A stretch of 64,000 nucleotides of DNA from Pseudomonas peli (GTDB lineage Bacteria; Pseudomonadota; Gammaproteobacteria; Pseudomonadales; Pseudomonadaceae), in NCBI RefSeq assembly GCF_900099645.1, contig NZ_FMTL01000004.1, positions 186,001 to 250,000 of the forward strand, written 5' to 3'. This document shows positions 52,939 through 62,939 of the stretch, in pieces (position 1 is the stretch's first letter; every line of letters begins with the position of its first letter). The notes under the pieces were generated by a model. It made no database searches, was not told the DNA's origin, and saw only the letters and a program-made list of their open reading frames with translations. A program made the position numbers and the translations under genes.

Positions 52939-54843
52939 TCAAATCGTTGAGCGCAGCTTGATGCCGTGTTTGCGCAACTTGCGGTACAGGGTGTTGCGGC
53001 TGATGCCCAGTTGCTCGGCGCTGCGGCTCATCTGCCAGTGCTGCGCCTCTAGGACCGCGAGCAACGCCTGGCGTTCGGCGTCGCCCAGCTGGTCGGGCCT
53101 GGCGTGAGGTAGCAGGGCAAGTGCGGGGCGTGCATGGCGAATTTCGGCGGGCAGCTCGGCGTGGCTGATCACGCCGTTTTCGCACAGGGCGCAGAGGGTG
53201 CGCAGCACATTGCGCAGCTGGCGCACATTACCCGGCCAAGAGTAAGCCAGCAGCGCCTCGCGAGCCGCATCATCAAGCCGTGCAGATTGCCCGCGCGCCT
53301 CTTCGGCCAGCAGGAAATCCAGCAGCGCCAGCTTGTCACTGCGCCCACGCAATGGCGGCAGCTCGATCACCAAGCCATTAAGGCGATAGAACAGATCCTG
53401 GCGAAACTCGCCGCTGGCCACCCGCTGGGTGAGGTCGCGATGGCTGGCGCTGATCACCCGCACATCGATGGCTTGCGATTCGCCACCAATCGGCTCAACC
53501 CGGCGCTCTTCCAGCACCCGCAGCAAGCGGGTTTGCAGCGCCAGCGGCATATCGCCGATTTCATCGAGGAACAGCGTGCCGCCATCGGCCTGTTGCAGCT
53601 TGCCGCGCATGCCTTCCTTGCGCGCGCCGGTAAAGCTGCCGCCGCGATAACCGAACAGTTCGCTCTCGATCAGGCTCTCGGGAATTGCCGCGCAGTTCAG
53701 CGCAACAAAGGGCTTGCCACCACGCGAGCTGACCTGATGCAGGGCCTTGGCGAAGGCCTCCTTGCCGGTGCCGGTTTCGCCGCCGATCAGCAGCGGCACA
53801 TCACGCTCGTAAACCCGCAGCGCGCGGCGAAAATCACTCTGCAAACCGGGGTCGGCCAGACACAACCCCGGCGTTGCCAAGCTCGCAGTAGCCAGCGCCT
53901 GAGCACTGCGCCGAGGCTGGCCGCGCAGCATGGCAAACAGCAGCTGGCCACGCTGGGTATACAGCGGCCAACTGGCGCTGGGCTGCGCCGAAGCGCGGCC
54001 GAGCAGGTCATCCAGGCGGCAATCAAATACCTCGACCAATGTGCGCCCGAGCAGTAGCCGACGCGACAGGCCGAGCAGGTTGATCGCGCTCTGGTTCACC
54101 GCGCTGACCCGGCCGTCACCATCGAAGGCCAACAGCCCTTCGCTGAACTGGCCGATATATTCGGCCTGGGCATGGAAGCGCAGCAGCCATTCGCCTTCAT
54201 AGCTGCGCAGGAAATGGCAGCCCTCGATGGCCTTGGCTGACAGGTTGACCAGGGCCATGGTGTGAAACTGGCTCTGCCGCGACACGTCATGCCGCGCCGA
54301 GGACACATCCAGCACCGCCAGCAGCTCGCCATGCGGGTCGAACACCGGGCTGGCCGAGCAGGTCAGGCCGGTATGCCGGCTGCGGAAGTGTTCATTCTGG
54401 TGGATGGTCAGCGGCTGCCGTTCGACCAGGCAGGTACCGATGCCGTTGGTGCCTTCGCAGGCTTCGCTCCAGTCGGCACCAAGCCACAGACCGGCTTGCT
54501 CGAAGGTGCGTTTTTCCGCCTGCTCGGTGACGCAGTTGAGGATCACCCCGCGCGCATCGGTGAGCAGCACGGCATGGCCGCTACCTGCCAACTGGCGGTG
54601 CAGGCTGTTCATCTCGTTACTGGAAATCTCCAGCACCTGTTGCAACTGCTCACGGCGTTCCAGCATGTGCGCGTGCTCAATCACCGCCGGCGGCATGCTC
54701 TGCGCCGGGTCGAGGTGATGCTGCTGCAGACAACGCAGCCAGGAGCGCGCCACCGAGGAATCGGCAGCCGGGCCGGCGAGTTGGCCGCGCCCTTGGGCCA
54801 CAGTCAGCACCTGCTGGGCGTGGCGGCTTGCTGGGTTGTGCAT
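52939..54843 (-). CDS. eatR: Sigma-54-dependent activator EatR (ethanolamine catabolism)
   Basis: 634 residues. GAF domain (about 60-200), PAS (about 215-300), AAA+ domain with Walker A GGETGTGKEAF, the sigma-54 contact loop GSFTGA instead of canonical GAFTGA, and LFLDEIGDMPL Walker B, then a Fis-type HTH (SAEQLGISRNTLYRKLRKHG). AcoR-like architecture. P. aeruginosa EatR (PA4021) activates exaC-eat-eutBC with RpoN, and the gene order here is the same. GGAGA lies 8 nt before the chosen ATG at 54843. Confidence 0.92.
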   Translation of the reverse strand: MHNPASRHAQQVLTVAQGRGQLAGPAADSSVARSWLRCLQQHHLDPAQSMPPAVIEHAHMLERREQLQQVLEISSNEMNSLHRQLAGSGHAVLLTDARGVILNCVTEQAEKRTFEQAGLWLGADWSEACEGTNGIGTCLVERQPLTIHQNEHFRSRHTGLTCSASPVFDPHGELLAVLDVSSARHDVSRQSQFHTMALVNLSAKAIEGCHFLRSYEGEWLLRFHAQAEYIGQFSEGLLAFDGDGRVSAVNQSAINLLGLSRRLLLGRTLVEVFDCRLDDLLGRASAQPSASWPLYTQRGQLLFAMLRGQPRRSAQALATASLATPGLCLADPGLQSDFRRALRVYERDVPLLIGGETGTGKEAFAKALHQVSSRGGKPFVALNCAAIPESLIESELFGYRGGSFTGARKEGMRGKLQQADGGTLFLDEIGDMPLALQTRLLRVLEERRVEPIGGESQAIDVRVISASHRDLTQRVASGEFRQDLFYRLNGLVIELPPLRGRSDKLALLDFLLAEEARGQSARLDDAAREALLAYSWPGNVRQLRNVLRTLCALCENGVISHAELPAEIRHARPALALLPHARPDQLGDAERQALLAVLEAQHWQMSRSAEQLGISRNTLYRKLRKHGIKLRSTI

Positions 54844-54938
54844 TGTTATTGTTCTCCGCTGTGGAGTTGCACGTGATGGCCGAGCATCTACCAGCTTTCC
54901 GGCCATTGCAAGACACGCTGACCGGCGAGTCACCGTGC

Positions 54939-54956
54939 TGTATCGCCCCTGGTACA
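54939..54956. promoter_or_regulatory. Candidate EatR enhancer site 1
   Basis: TGTATCGCCCCTGGTACA, 18-bp imperfect palindrome of the form TGTA-N10-TACA. Centre 33 bp from site 2, three helical turns, so bound dimers would sit on the same DNA face. Confidence 0.5.
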
Positions 54957-54971
54957 GAGTGTCACGCGGGC

Positions 54972-54989
54972 TGTATCAGGGCTGATACA
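54972..54989. promoter_or_regulatory. Candidate EatR enhancer site 2
   Basis: TGTATCAGGGCTGATACA, a palindrome with perfect 8-bp arms. Its centre is about 100 bp upstream of the predicted exaC transcription start, normal for a sigma-54 activator. The proposed binder is EatR, encoded divergently; inferred. Confidence 0.6.
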
Positions 54990-55054
54990 ACTCGCGCAGC
55001 GCAACCTACCAGCGAATGTCACGCAACCGCTCTAGAAAGGACATCGCGCATGCC

Positions 55055-55070
55055 TGGCCCAGCCCTTGCT
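55055..55070 (+). promoter_or_regulatory. Sigma-54 promoter of exaC
   Basis: TGGCCCAGCCCTTGCT fits TGGCAC-R-N4-TTGCW at all specified bases but one; GG and GC are spaced by 10. Predicted start near 55082, 65 nt before exaC. Confidence 0.72.
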
Positions 55071-55146
55071 CTGTCTCTGCACAAGCGCCACAGCGCGCCT
55101 TTCGCTGCATCACCAGAACAAGCATAAGAACCAGGAGATATTCAGC

Positions 55147-56667
<1,521 letters not shown>

Positions 56668-56747
56668 GCCCCTGCGCAACCGCAGCCGATGCTAGGAAAC
56701 GACATCGGCCTGCCAGCCCGCGCCCAGGTCTAGACCAGAGGCGTAGT

Positions 56748-56763
56748 TGGCACAGCGGTTGCT
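56748..56763 (+). promoter_or_regulatory. Sigma-54 promoter of the eat-eutBC operon
   Basis: TGGCACAGCGGTTGCT matches TGGCAC-R-N4-TTGCW at every specified base, with GG and GC spaced by 10. Predicted start about 56775, 75 nt before eat. Upstream of it a 7-bp hairpin (56685-56709) may close the exaC transcript. No TGTA-N10-TACA site was found nearby. Confidence 0.8.
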
Positions 56764-56848
56764 GATCCACTGGGTAACACTTTTCCCTCAAATACCTACA
56801 AGCCTGACCGGGCGTGCGCTGCGGCCAGCTTGTTGATAAGGAATTCCC

Positions 56849-58297
56849 ATGGCAGCAGAACAAATCAGTGCGGTAGGTCTACCGCAAGGCACCGATTTAG
56901 AGCAGGTCGATGCCGATTACTTCCAAAGCAGACAATTGAAGAAGGGCGCAGCTGGCTGGGTATTGCTGGTAGGCCTAGGCGTTGCCTACGTGATTTCCGG
57001 CGATTACGCCGGCTGGAACTTCGGTCTAGCCCAGGGCGGCTGGGGCGGCATGTTTCTCGCCACCCTGCTGATGGCGCTAATGTACCTGTGCATGTGCTTC
57101 TCCCTGGCTGAACTGTCCTCGATGATCCCCACCGCTGGTGGTGGCTACGGCTTTGCCCGCAGCGCCTTCGGTCCCTTGGGCGGATTTCTCACCGGTACGG
57201 CGATCCTTATCGAATACGCCATTGCTCCAGCGGCGATTGCGGTGTTTATCGGTGCTTACTGCGAGTCGCTCTTCGGCATTGGCGGCTGGGCGATCTACCT
57301 GGCCTTCTATGTGCTGTTTATCGGCATCCATATCTTCGGCGTCGGTGAGGCGCTGAAGCTGATGTTTATCATCACCGCCGTGGCGGCGATTGCCCTCGGC
57401 GTGTTTATCGTCGCGATGGTGCCGCACTTCTCGGTGGCCAACCTGCTCGATATTCCGGTGACTGAAGCCACCGGCGCCAGCAGCTTCCTGCCATTCGGCT
57501 ATGTCGGCGTGTGGGCGGCGATCCCCTATGCGATCTGGTTCTTCCTCGCAGTCGAAGGCGTGCCGCTGGCCGCTGAAGAAACCCGCAACCCGCAGCGCGA
57601 CATGCCGCGCGGGCTGATCGGCGCCATGCTGGTGCTGCTGGCCTTTGCGCTGCTGATTCTCGTGGTTGGCCCAGGCGGCGCCGGTGCCAACGCGCTGATG
57701 GCCTCCGGCAACCCGCTGGTGGAAGCCCTGACCATTGCCTACGGCGAATCCACCTGGATGAGCAGCTTCGTCAACCTGATCGGCCTGGCCGGTTTGATTG
57801 CCAGCTTCTTCTCGATCATCTACGCCTACTCCCGGCAGATCTTCGCCCTGTCGCGCGCCGGCTACCTGCCGCGCTCGCTGTCGCTGACTAACAAGAACAA
57901 GGCCCCGGTGCTGGCATTGATCGTGCCTGGCCTGATCGGCTTTGCCCTGTCGCTGACTGGCCAGGGGGACCTGCTGATTCTGGTGGCGGTGTTCGGCGCC
58001 ACCATCTCCTACGTGCTGATGATGGCCGCGCACATCACCCTGCGCGTGCGCCGTCCGGAGATGCATCGCCCGTATCGCACCCCAGGCGGCATCGTCACCT
58101 CGGGCATCGCCCTGGTGCTGGCCTGCGTGGCCGTGGTTGCCGGCTTCCTGGTCGACCCACGGGTGGTGATTGGTGCCGCGATTATCTACGCCGTGCTGAT
58201 CGCCTACTTCGCCCTGTACAGTCGCCACCATCTGGTGGCCGGTACGCCGGAAGAAGAATTCGTCGCCATCGGTAAAGCCGAGGCCGCGCTCAAGTAA
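56849..58297 (+). CDS. eat: Ethanolamine permease
   Basis: 482 residues, twelve hydrophobic segments, APC superfamily. Seen: QLKKGAAGWVLLVGLGVAYV at the N-terminus, ELSSMIPTAGGGYGFARSAF and a GVPLAAEETRNPQRDMP loop, typical of the Eat subfamily. Imports ethanolamine. Followed by eutBC. Confidence 0.94.
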   Translation: MAAEQISAVGLPQGTDLEQVDADYFQSRQLKKGAAGWVLLVGLGVAYVISGDYAGWNFGLAQGGWGGMFLATLLMALMYLCMCFSLAELSSMIPTAGGGYGFARSAFGPLGGFLTGTAILIEYAIAPAAIAVFIGAYCESLFGIGGWAIYLAFYVLFIGIHIFGVGEALKLMFIITAVAAIALGVFIVAMVPHFSVANLLDIPVTEATGASSFLPFGYVGVWAAIPYAIWFFLAVEGVPLAAEETRNPQRDMPRGLIGAMLVLLAFALLILVVGPGGAGANALMASGNPLVEALTIAYGESTWMSSFVNLIGLAGLIASFFSIIYAYSRQIFALSRAGYLPRSLSLTNKNKAPVLALIVPGLIGFALSLTGQGDLLILVAVFGATISYVLMMAAHITLRVRRPEMHRPYRTPGGIVTSGIALVLACVAVVAGFLVDPRVVIGAAIIYAVLIAYFALYSRHHLVAGTPEEEFVAIGKAEAALK

Positions 58298-58304
58298 TAC
58301 CCGT

Positions 58305-58340
58305 CACGTTGGCGCAGCATGATCGTGCTGCGCCAACGTG
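58305..58340 (+). other. 15-bp inverted repeat between eat and eutB
   Basis: CACGTTGGCGCAGCA-TGATCG-TGCTGCGCCAACGTG, perfect over 15 bp with a 6-nt loop, 7 nt after the eat stop and 18 nt before eutB. No T-tract follows, so it is more likely an mRNA-processing, stability or attenuation element than a simple terminator. Confidence 0.7.
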
Positions 58341-58358
58341 GCGTTTGGGAGACACGCG

Positions 58359-59753
58359 ATGTCCAGTTTTCAGCACACGGTAGGCGGTGAAACCTACCGT
58401 TTCGACAGCCTCGCCGAGGTCATGGCCAAGGCCAGCCCGGCACGCTCCGGCGACTTTCTCGCCGGTGTAGCGGCGAGCAATGCCGGCGAACGGGTCGCGG
58501 CGCAGATGGCCCTGGCCGATATTCCGCTCAAGCACTTCCTTACCGAGGCGCTGATTCCCTACGAAGCCGATGAAGTCACCCGGCTGATCATCGACAGCCA
58601 TGACCTGGCGGCCTTCGCCCCGGTCAGCCACCTGACCGTCGGCGGCTTTCGCGACTGGCTGCTCGGCGACAGCGCCGATGAAGCCAGCTTGCGTGCCCTT
58701 GCGCCCGGCCTGACGCCGGAAATGGCGGCGGCGGTATCGAAGATCATGCGCGTACAGGATCTGGTGCTAGTGGCGCAGAAAATCCGTGTAGTCAGCCGTT
58801 TTCGCAACACCGTCGGCCTGCGCGGGCGCATGTCTACTCGCCTGCAACCGAATCACCCGACCGATGAACCTGCCGGCATCGCCGCGAGCATTCTCGACGG
58901 CCTGCTGTACGGCAACGGCGACGCCATGATCGGCATCAACCCGGCCACCGACAGCATCAGTTCGATCTGCGAGATGCTGAAAATGCTCGACGGCATCATC
59001 CAGCGTTATGAAATCCCCACCCAGGCCTGCGTGCTGACCCACGTCACCACCTCGATCGAGGCGATCAACCGTGGCGTGCCGCTGGATCTGGTGTTCCAGT
59101 CGATTGCCGGCACCGAGGCGGCCAACGCCAGTTTCGGCGTCAGCCTGAAAATTCTGCAGGAAGGCTACGACGCCGGCCTGAGCCTCAAACGCGGTACCCT
59201 CGGCGACAACCTGATGTATTTCGAAACCGGCCAGGGCAGCGCGCTATCCGCTGGCGCCCACCATGGCCTCGACCAGCAAACCTGCGAGACCCGCGCCTAT
59301 GCAGTGGCTCGGCACTTCAAGCCATTTCTGGTGAATACCGTGGTCGGCTTTATCGGCCCGGAGTACCTGTATAACGGCAAACAGATCATCCGCGCCGGCC
59401 TGGAAGACCACTTCTGCGGCAAGCTGCTGGGCCTGCCGATGGGTTGCGACATCTGCTACACCAACCACGCCGAAGCCGATCAAGACGACATGGACGTGCT
59501 GTTGACCCTGCTCGGTGTGGCCGGGATCAATTTCATCATGGGCATCCCTGGCTCTGACGACGTGATGCTCAATTACCAGACCACCTCCTTTCATGACGCG
59601 CTGTATGCCCGGCAGAGCCTGGGGCTGAAACCGGCCCCCGAGTTCGAAGCCTGGCTGCAACGCATGGGCATCTTCACCCAGGCCGATGGCCGCCCGCGCA
59701 TGGGCAACAGCCTGCCGCCGGCGTTCCGTCAGGCCCTGGCGCAGCTTGGTTAA
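58359..59753 (+). CDS. eutB: Ethanolamine ammonia-lyase large subunit
   Basis: 464 residues, the length of EutB. Catalytic subunit of the adenosylcobalamin-dependent lyase giving acetaldehyde and ammonia. Seen: FRNTVGLRGRMSTRLQPNHPTD, GDAMIGINPATDS, QTCETRAYAVARHF and GIPGSDDVMLNYQTTSFHD. The ATG at 58359 with GGGAGA upstream gives the usual N-terminus. No Eut shell genes nearby, so the reaction is cytosolic. Confidence 0.96.
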   Translation: MSSFQHTVGGETYRFDSLAEVMAKASPARSGDFLAGVAASNAGERVAAQMALADIPLKHFLTEALIPYEADEVTRLIIDSHDLAAFAPVSHLTVGGFRDWLLGDSADEASLRALAPGLTPEMAAAVSKIMRVQDLVLVAQKIRVVSRFRNTVGLRGRMSTRLQPNHPTDEPAGIAASILDGLLYGNGDAMIGINPATDSISSICEMLKMLDGIIQRYEIPTQACVLTHVTTSIEAINRGVPLDLVFQSIAGTEAANASFGVSLKILQEGYDAGLSLKRGTLGDNLMYFETGQGSALSAGAHHGLDQQTCETRAYAVARHFKPFLVNTVVGFIGPEYLYNGKQIIRAGLEDHFCGKLLGLPMGCDICYTNHAEADQDDMDVLLTLLGVAGINFIMGIPGSDDVMLNYQTTSFHDALYARQSLGLKPAPEFEAWLQRMGIFTQADGRPRMGNSLPPAFRQALAQLG

Positions 59754-59767
59754 CTAAGGAGCCGCTT

Positions 59768-60580
59768 ATGTACGATGACAGCCCACTCAGCGGCGCCAGC
59801 GAAACCCCCTGGCAGCAACTGCGCAACCTCACTCCGGCGCGCATTGCCTTGGGTCGCGCAGGCACCAGCATGCCGACCCGCGCCCAGCTGGATTTCCAGT
59901 TCGCCCACGCCCAGGCTCGCGATGCCGTGCACCTGCCGTTTGATCACGGCGCACTGGCCGCAGGCCTGGCCCACCAGCATCGGCAGAGCCTGCTGCTGCA
60001 CAGTGCCGCCAAGGATCGCGACACCTACCTGCAACGCCCAGATCTGGGCCGGCGTTTGAGTCACGAATCCGCCGAGCTGCTGGGTCAGCACCGCGAAAAC
60101 AATCCGGACGGCTACGACCTGGCCATTGTCATCGCCGACGGCCTGTCCGCCCTGGCCGTGCACCGCAACGCCCTGCCCATGGTGGCGCATATCGAGGAGC
60201 AGGCCGCTGCCGAAGGCTGGAGCGTGGCGCCCGTCTCCTTGGTCAGCCAGGGCCGCGTGGCGGTAGCCGATGAAGTGGCCGAACTGCTCGGCGCACGCAT
60301 GGTGGTGATTCTGATCGGCGAACGCCCCGGCCTGAGTTCACCGGACAGCCTGGGGCTGTACTTCACCTACGCACCCAAGGTCGGCCTGACCGACGCCTAC
60401 CGCAACTGCATCTCCAACGTGCGCCAGGAAGGCCTGAGCTACGCCATGGCCAGCCACCGCCTGCTGTACCTGATGCGCGAGGCCTGCCGCCGCCAGCTGT
60501 CGGGGGTCAATCTCAAGGATGAGGCCGAAGTGCCGCTGCTGGCCGGCGGGGTGCCGCGCGAGAACTTTCTGCTTGGATGA
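59768..60580 (+). CDS. eutC: Ethanolamine ammonia-lyase small subunit
   Basis: 270 residues. Pairs with EutB and contributes to the cobalamin site. Seen: LRNLTPARIALGRAGTSMPT, AIVIADGLSALAVHRNA, VVILIGERPGLSSPDSLG and CISNVRQEGLSY. AGGAG precedes the ATG; 14-nt gap to eutB shows coupled expression. Confidence 0.96.
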   Translation: MYDDSPLSGASETPWQQLRNLTPARIALGRAGTSMPTRAQLDFQFAHAQARDAVHLPFDHGALAAGLAHQHRQSLLLHSAAKDRDTYLQRPDLGRRLSHESAELLGQHRENNPDGYDLAIVIADGLSALAVHRNALPMVAHIEEQAAAEGWSVAPVSLVSQGRVAVADEVAELLGARMVVILIGERPGLSSPDSLGLYFTYAPKVGLTDAYRNCISNVRQEGLSYAMASHRLLYLMREACRRQLSGVNLKDEAEVPLLAGGVPRENFLLG

Positions 60581-60603
60581 TGGGGAATTTCCGCAAACTA
60601 CAA

Positions 60604-60619
60604 CCAAACGCTTGTTTGG
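60604..60619. promoter_or_regulatory. PsrA-type operator before the GNAT gene
   Basis: CCAAACGCTTGTTTGG: perfect 6-bp arms, 4-nt spacer, which fits the PsrA consensus (G/C)AAAC-N(2-4)-GTTT(G/C). It lies 24 nt after the eutC stop and 100 nt before the GNAT start. PsrA is a TetR regulator of fatty-acid oxidation genes in Pseudomonas; binding here is unproven. Confidence 0.5.
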
Positions 60620-60718
60620 ATTGCACTTTCCAAAAGCTTTAGGCAGCATCGGGGTCGTTCGCAGGCAGCGCTGCCGTGTTGCCGAAGCCATCCACATGAC
60701 TTTAAGTAGAGGCTCACC

Positions 60719-61186
60719 ATGCGCATCGTCCAAGCGACCCTGGAGCATCTGGATCAACTCACGCCATTGTTCGTCAATTACCGCGAACACTTTGGCCAGC
60801 TGCCCTACCCCGACTCCTCGCGCAAATTTCTGGAAAAGCGCATCAGCCGCAAGGAATCGGTGATCTACCTGGCCATGGCCGATGATGAAGAGAAGATTCT
60901 TGGCTTCTGCCAGCTCTATTCGAGCTTCTCCTCGCTGTCGCTCAAGCGCGTGTGGATTCTCAACGACATCTACGTTTGCCAGGATGCACGCCGCCAGCTG
61001 GTGGCCGACCGTCTGATCCAGACCGCCAAGCAGATGGCCAAGGAAACCAACGCTGTGCGTCTGCGCGTGGCCTCCAGCGTCGACAACGAGGTCGCCCACA
61101 AACTCTACGAATCCATCGGTTTCAAGGAAGACACCGAGTTCAAGAGCTTTGTCCTGCCGATCACCGAAGACTTCACCGCGCCGTAA
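60719..61186 (+). CDS. GNAT family N-acetyltransferase
   Basis: 155 residues, one GNAT domain: LEHLDQLTPLFVNYREHFG, YSSFSSLSLKRVWILNDIYV, and the acetyl-CoA loop DARRQLVADRLIQTAKQMA. A conserved orthologue follows eutBC in related genomes. Substrate unknown. Terminator hairpin follows. Confidence 0.85.
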   Translation: MRIVQATLEHLDQLTPLFVNYREHFGQLPYPDSSRKFLEKRISRKESVIYLAMADDEEKILGFCQLYSSFSSLSLKRVWILNDIYVCQDARRQLVADRLIQTAKQMAKETNAVRLRVASSVDNEVAHKLYESIGFKEDTEFKSFVLPITEDFTAP

Positions 61187-61194
61187 CCTGCCCA

Positions 61195-61221
61195 GCCAGC
61201 GACGCACAGTGCGCCGCTGGC
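61195..61221. terminator. Hairpin between convergent GNAT and pseudokinase genes
   Basis: GCCAGCG / CGCTGGC arms extended by an inner CGCA/TGCG pairing, no T-run. The genes on both sides are convergent. Confidence 0.45.
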
Positions 61222-61229
61222 TCAGCCCC

Positions 61230-62828
61230 TCAGCCGTCCAGGCTAAGCCACAAACCCACGCCCAGTTGCAGCACCAACAGCGCCAGCGCCGCCAGGTGCC
61301 AGCCCTGCCGATAGCGCCGTGTGCGACGCGAAGGTACCGGTTGATGCAGTAACGGCTGACGCAACGCCTGCTCAAACTCCGACAGCGCCTCGAAGCGCGC
61401 TTCAGGCCTGGGCGCCAGCGCCCGCGCCAGCACACCATCCCAGCCGATTGGCACCCGCATGCTGAACTGCGCCAATGGCATATAACGGCTATGACCGCCC
61501 GCATCCGCTTGCGCTGCCTCGGGCCAACGCCCACTGAACAGCCAATAAGCCAGCGCTGCCAGGGCGAACTGGTCGGCGCGGCCATCCACAGCCTGCCCGG
61601 CGCGCAACTCGGGCGCCAGCGGCACCGCCTGCGCGGGTATTGCCTGCGGCGCCACCCCAGGCAATAGCGCGGCATGTTCGGGCAGCAACAGCAGGCGGCC
61701 GCCGTCATCCAGCAGAATATTGCGCGGGTCCAGCCACAGCCCCTGCATGCCGCGTCGTTGCAAACCGCGTACGGCGGCGATCAACTGTTCGAGCACGGCC
61801 AGTATCGTCAAACCATCGACCGGACCGTGGGCCGCCACCCAGTCGTTCAGGTTACGCATACCCTTGCCCGCAGGCTCGAACAGCCAGAAGGCATGCTCAC
61901 GCGGCTGATGCGAGGACATCACCTGCGCCAGGCTGGCCACCGGACTGCGCCGAAGCGCCCACTCACGCTGCCAGAAGGCTTCATCCGCATCCCGCTCGGC
62001 CAGCCACAGCATGGCCTCACGCCCATGCGGATCGGTGGCGCGAAACACCCGCCCCGGCGGACCGTAGGGGCAGGCCGAGAGCAGCACCCAACCATCCAGC
62101 TGCAAACCAGGTTGTGCATCGACCACCGCGCGCCAAGGCTTGCGCGGGGCCAGCTCAGGCGCGCTATCGGCTTCGCCCGGCAGCAATAAAACAGCTGCGC
62201 CGGGGGCTTGCAGCAATGGTGCAAGCAGCTCCGGCAATGGATCGCCTTGCAGGGTATCGCCCGCGCCGCAAAAGCCTTGCAAGTCCGCCACATCCAGCAG
62301 CGGCTGCGGTGCCAGCAGCAACAGCTCGCCAGGGTTAAGGGTCAGGCTGTGCTGCACCAGCGCCAGTTCGGCCTGTGCGCCCAGCTGCAGGCCATCGCGG
62401 CCGATCAGGCTCTGCGTGGTGCCGCCTTGATAGCGCCGTAAACCGATGGCCCCGGCCTGGAGAAACTGCGCCTCGCCGTTCTGCAGCAACAGCAACCCGG
62501 CATTCAGTTGCGCGATGCTGCGGCCAGCCTGGCGTTGACGAAACAGCTGCTGATTGAAGGCTGCCAACACCTGCCGCGCCGCCTGGGCTTCGCTCCAGCC
62601 ACCCGGCGTGCAACAGCAGTCGGCCAGCAGGCCATCCAGGTAGGACTCCAGACTACGCACCACATCAGTGCATTCGCGCGCCCAGAGCAGCGCTACCAGA
62701 AGCACCGCCGGCTGTCCTTCCCGCACCGGCAGCCAGGTCGCACGGGCCCGTGCAGCCTGGTTGGGCAGGTCTCGACCGTTGCCGCAGAGCAGTTTGATGG
62801 TGGGATGATGCAGACGCTCGATCGACAT
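61230..62828 (-). CDS. Degenerate PP2C phosphatase / pseudokinase membrane protein
   Basis: 532 residues. N-terminal half (about 1-240) has the PP2C fold layout but lacks metal-binding Asp motifs: the usual DGMGGH and GDSR positions read ALLWARECTD and LQAGAIG. C-terminal half (about 250-500) is kinase-like, but the catalytic loop reads LWLDPRNILL (no HRD) and there is no DFG. A C-terminal helix anchors it to the membrane. The intact relatives are bifunctional kinase/phosphatases near nitrate genes. The start at 62828 has GGGAGGG upstream. Role unknown, perhaps scaffold. Confidence 0.72.
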   Translation of the reverse strand: MSIERLHHPTIKLLCGNGRDLPNQAARARATWLPVREGQPAVLLVALLWARECTDVVRSLESYLDGLLADCCCTPGGWSEAQAARQVLAAFNQQLFRQRQAGRSIAQLNAGLLLLQNGEAQFLQAGAIGLRRYQGGTTQSLIGRDGLQLGAQAELALVQHSLTLNPGELLLLAPQPLLDVADLQGFCGAGDTLQGDPLPELLAPLLQAPGAAVLLLPGEADSAPELAPRKPWRAVVDAQPGLQLDGWVLLSACPYGPPGRVFRATDPHGREAMLWLAERDADEAFWQREWALRRSPVASLAQVMSSHQPREHAFWLFEPAGKGMRNLNDWVAAHGPVDGLTILAVLEQLIAAVRGLQRRGMQGLWLDPRNILLDDGGRLLLLPEHAALLPGVAPQAIPAQAVPLAPELRAGQAVDGRADQFALAALAYWLFSGRWPEAAQADAGGHSRYMPLAQFSMRVPIGWDGVLARALAPRPEARFEALSEFEQALRQPLLHQPVPSRRTRRYRQGWHLAALALLVLQLGVGLWLSLDG

Positions 62829-62939
62829 TGGCAGCCCTCCCAGATCGCAGATAAGCATGCCGTTGCAGCCTTTGTGCCGACTTGCTCAGCACTGACACCC
62901 GGCTTATGGTGGACGCTTTCCACCGTCCGAGCAGAGTCC

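Larger units (their letters stand above)
54844..55146. other. Divergent regulatory region between eatR and exaC
   Basis: 303 bp without a gene. It holds two candidate enhancer palindromes (54939-54956 and 54972-54989), the exaC sigma-54 promoter (55055-55070) and a Shine-Dalgarno before exaC. The eatR promoter must also lie here but I cannot place it. Confidence 0.7.

Noticed and set aside
60665..60676. GGCAGCGCTGCC palindrome before the GNAT gene as a second operator
   Set aside because: Short GC-only palindromes are frequent in this genome and it is not spaced regularly from the PsrA-like site.
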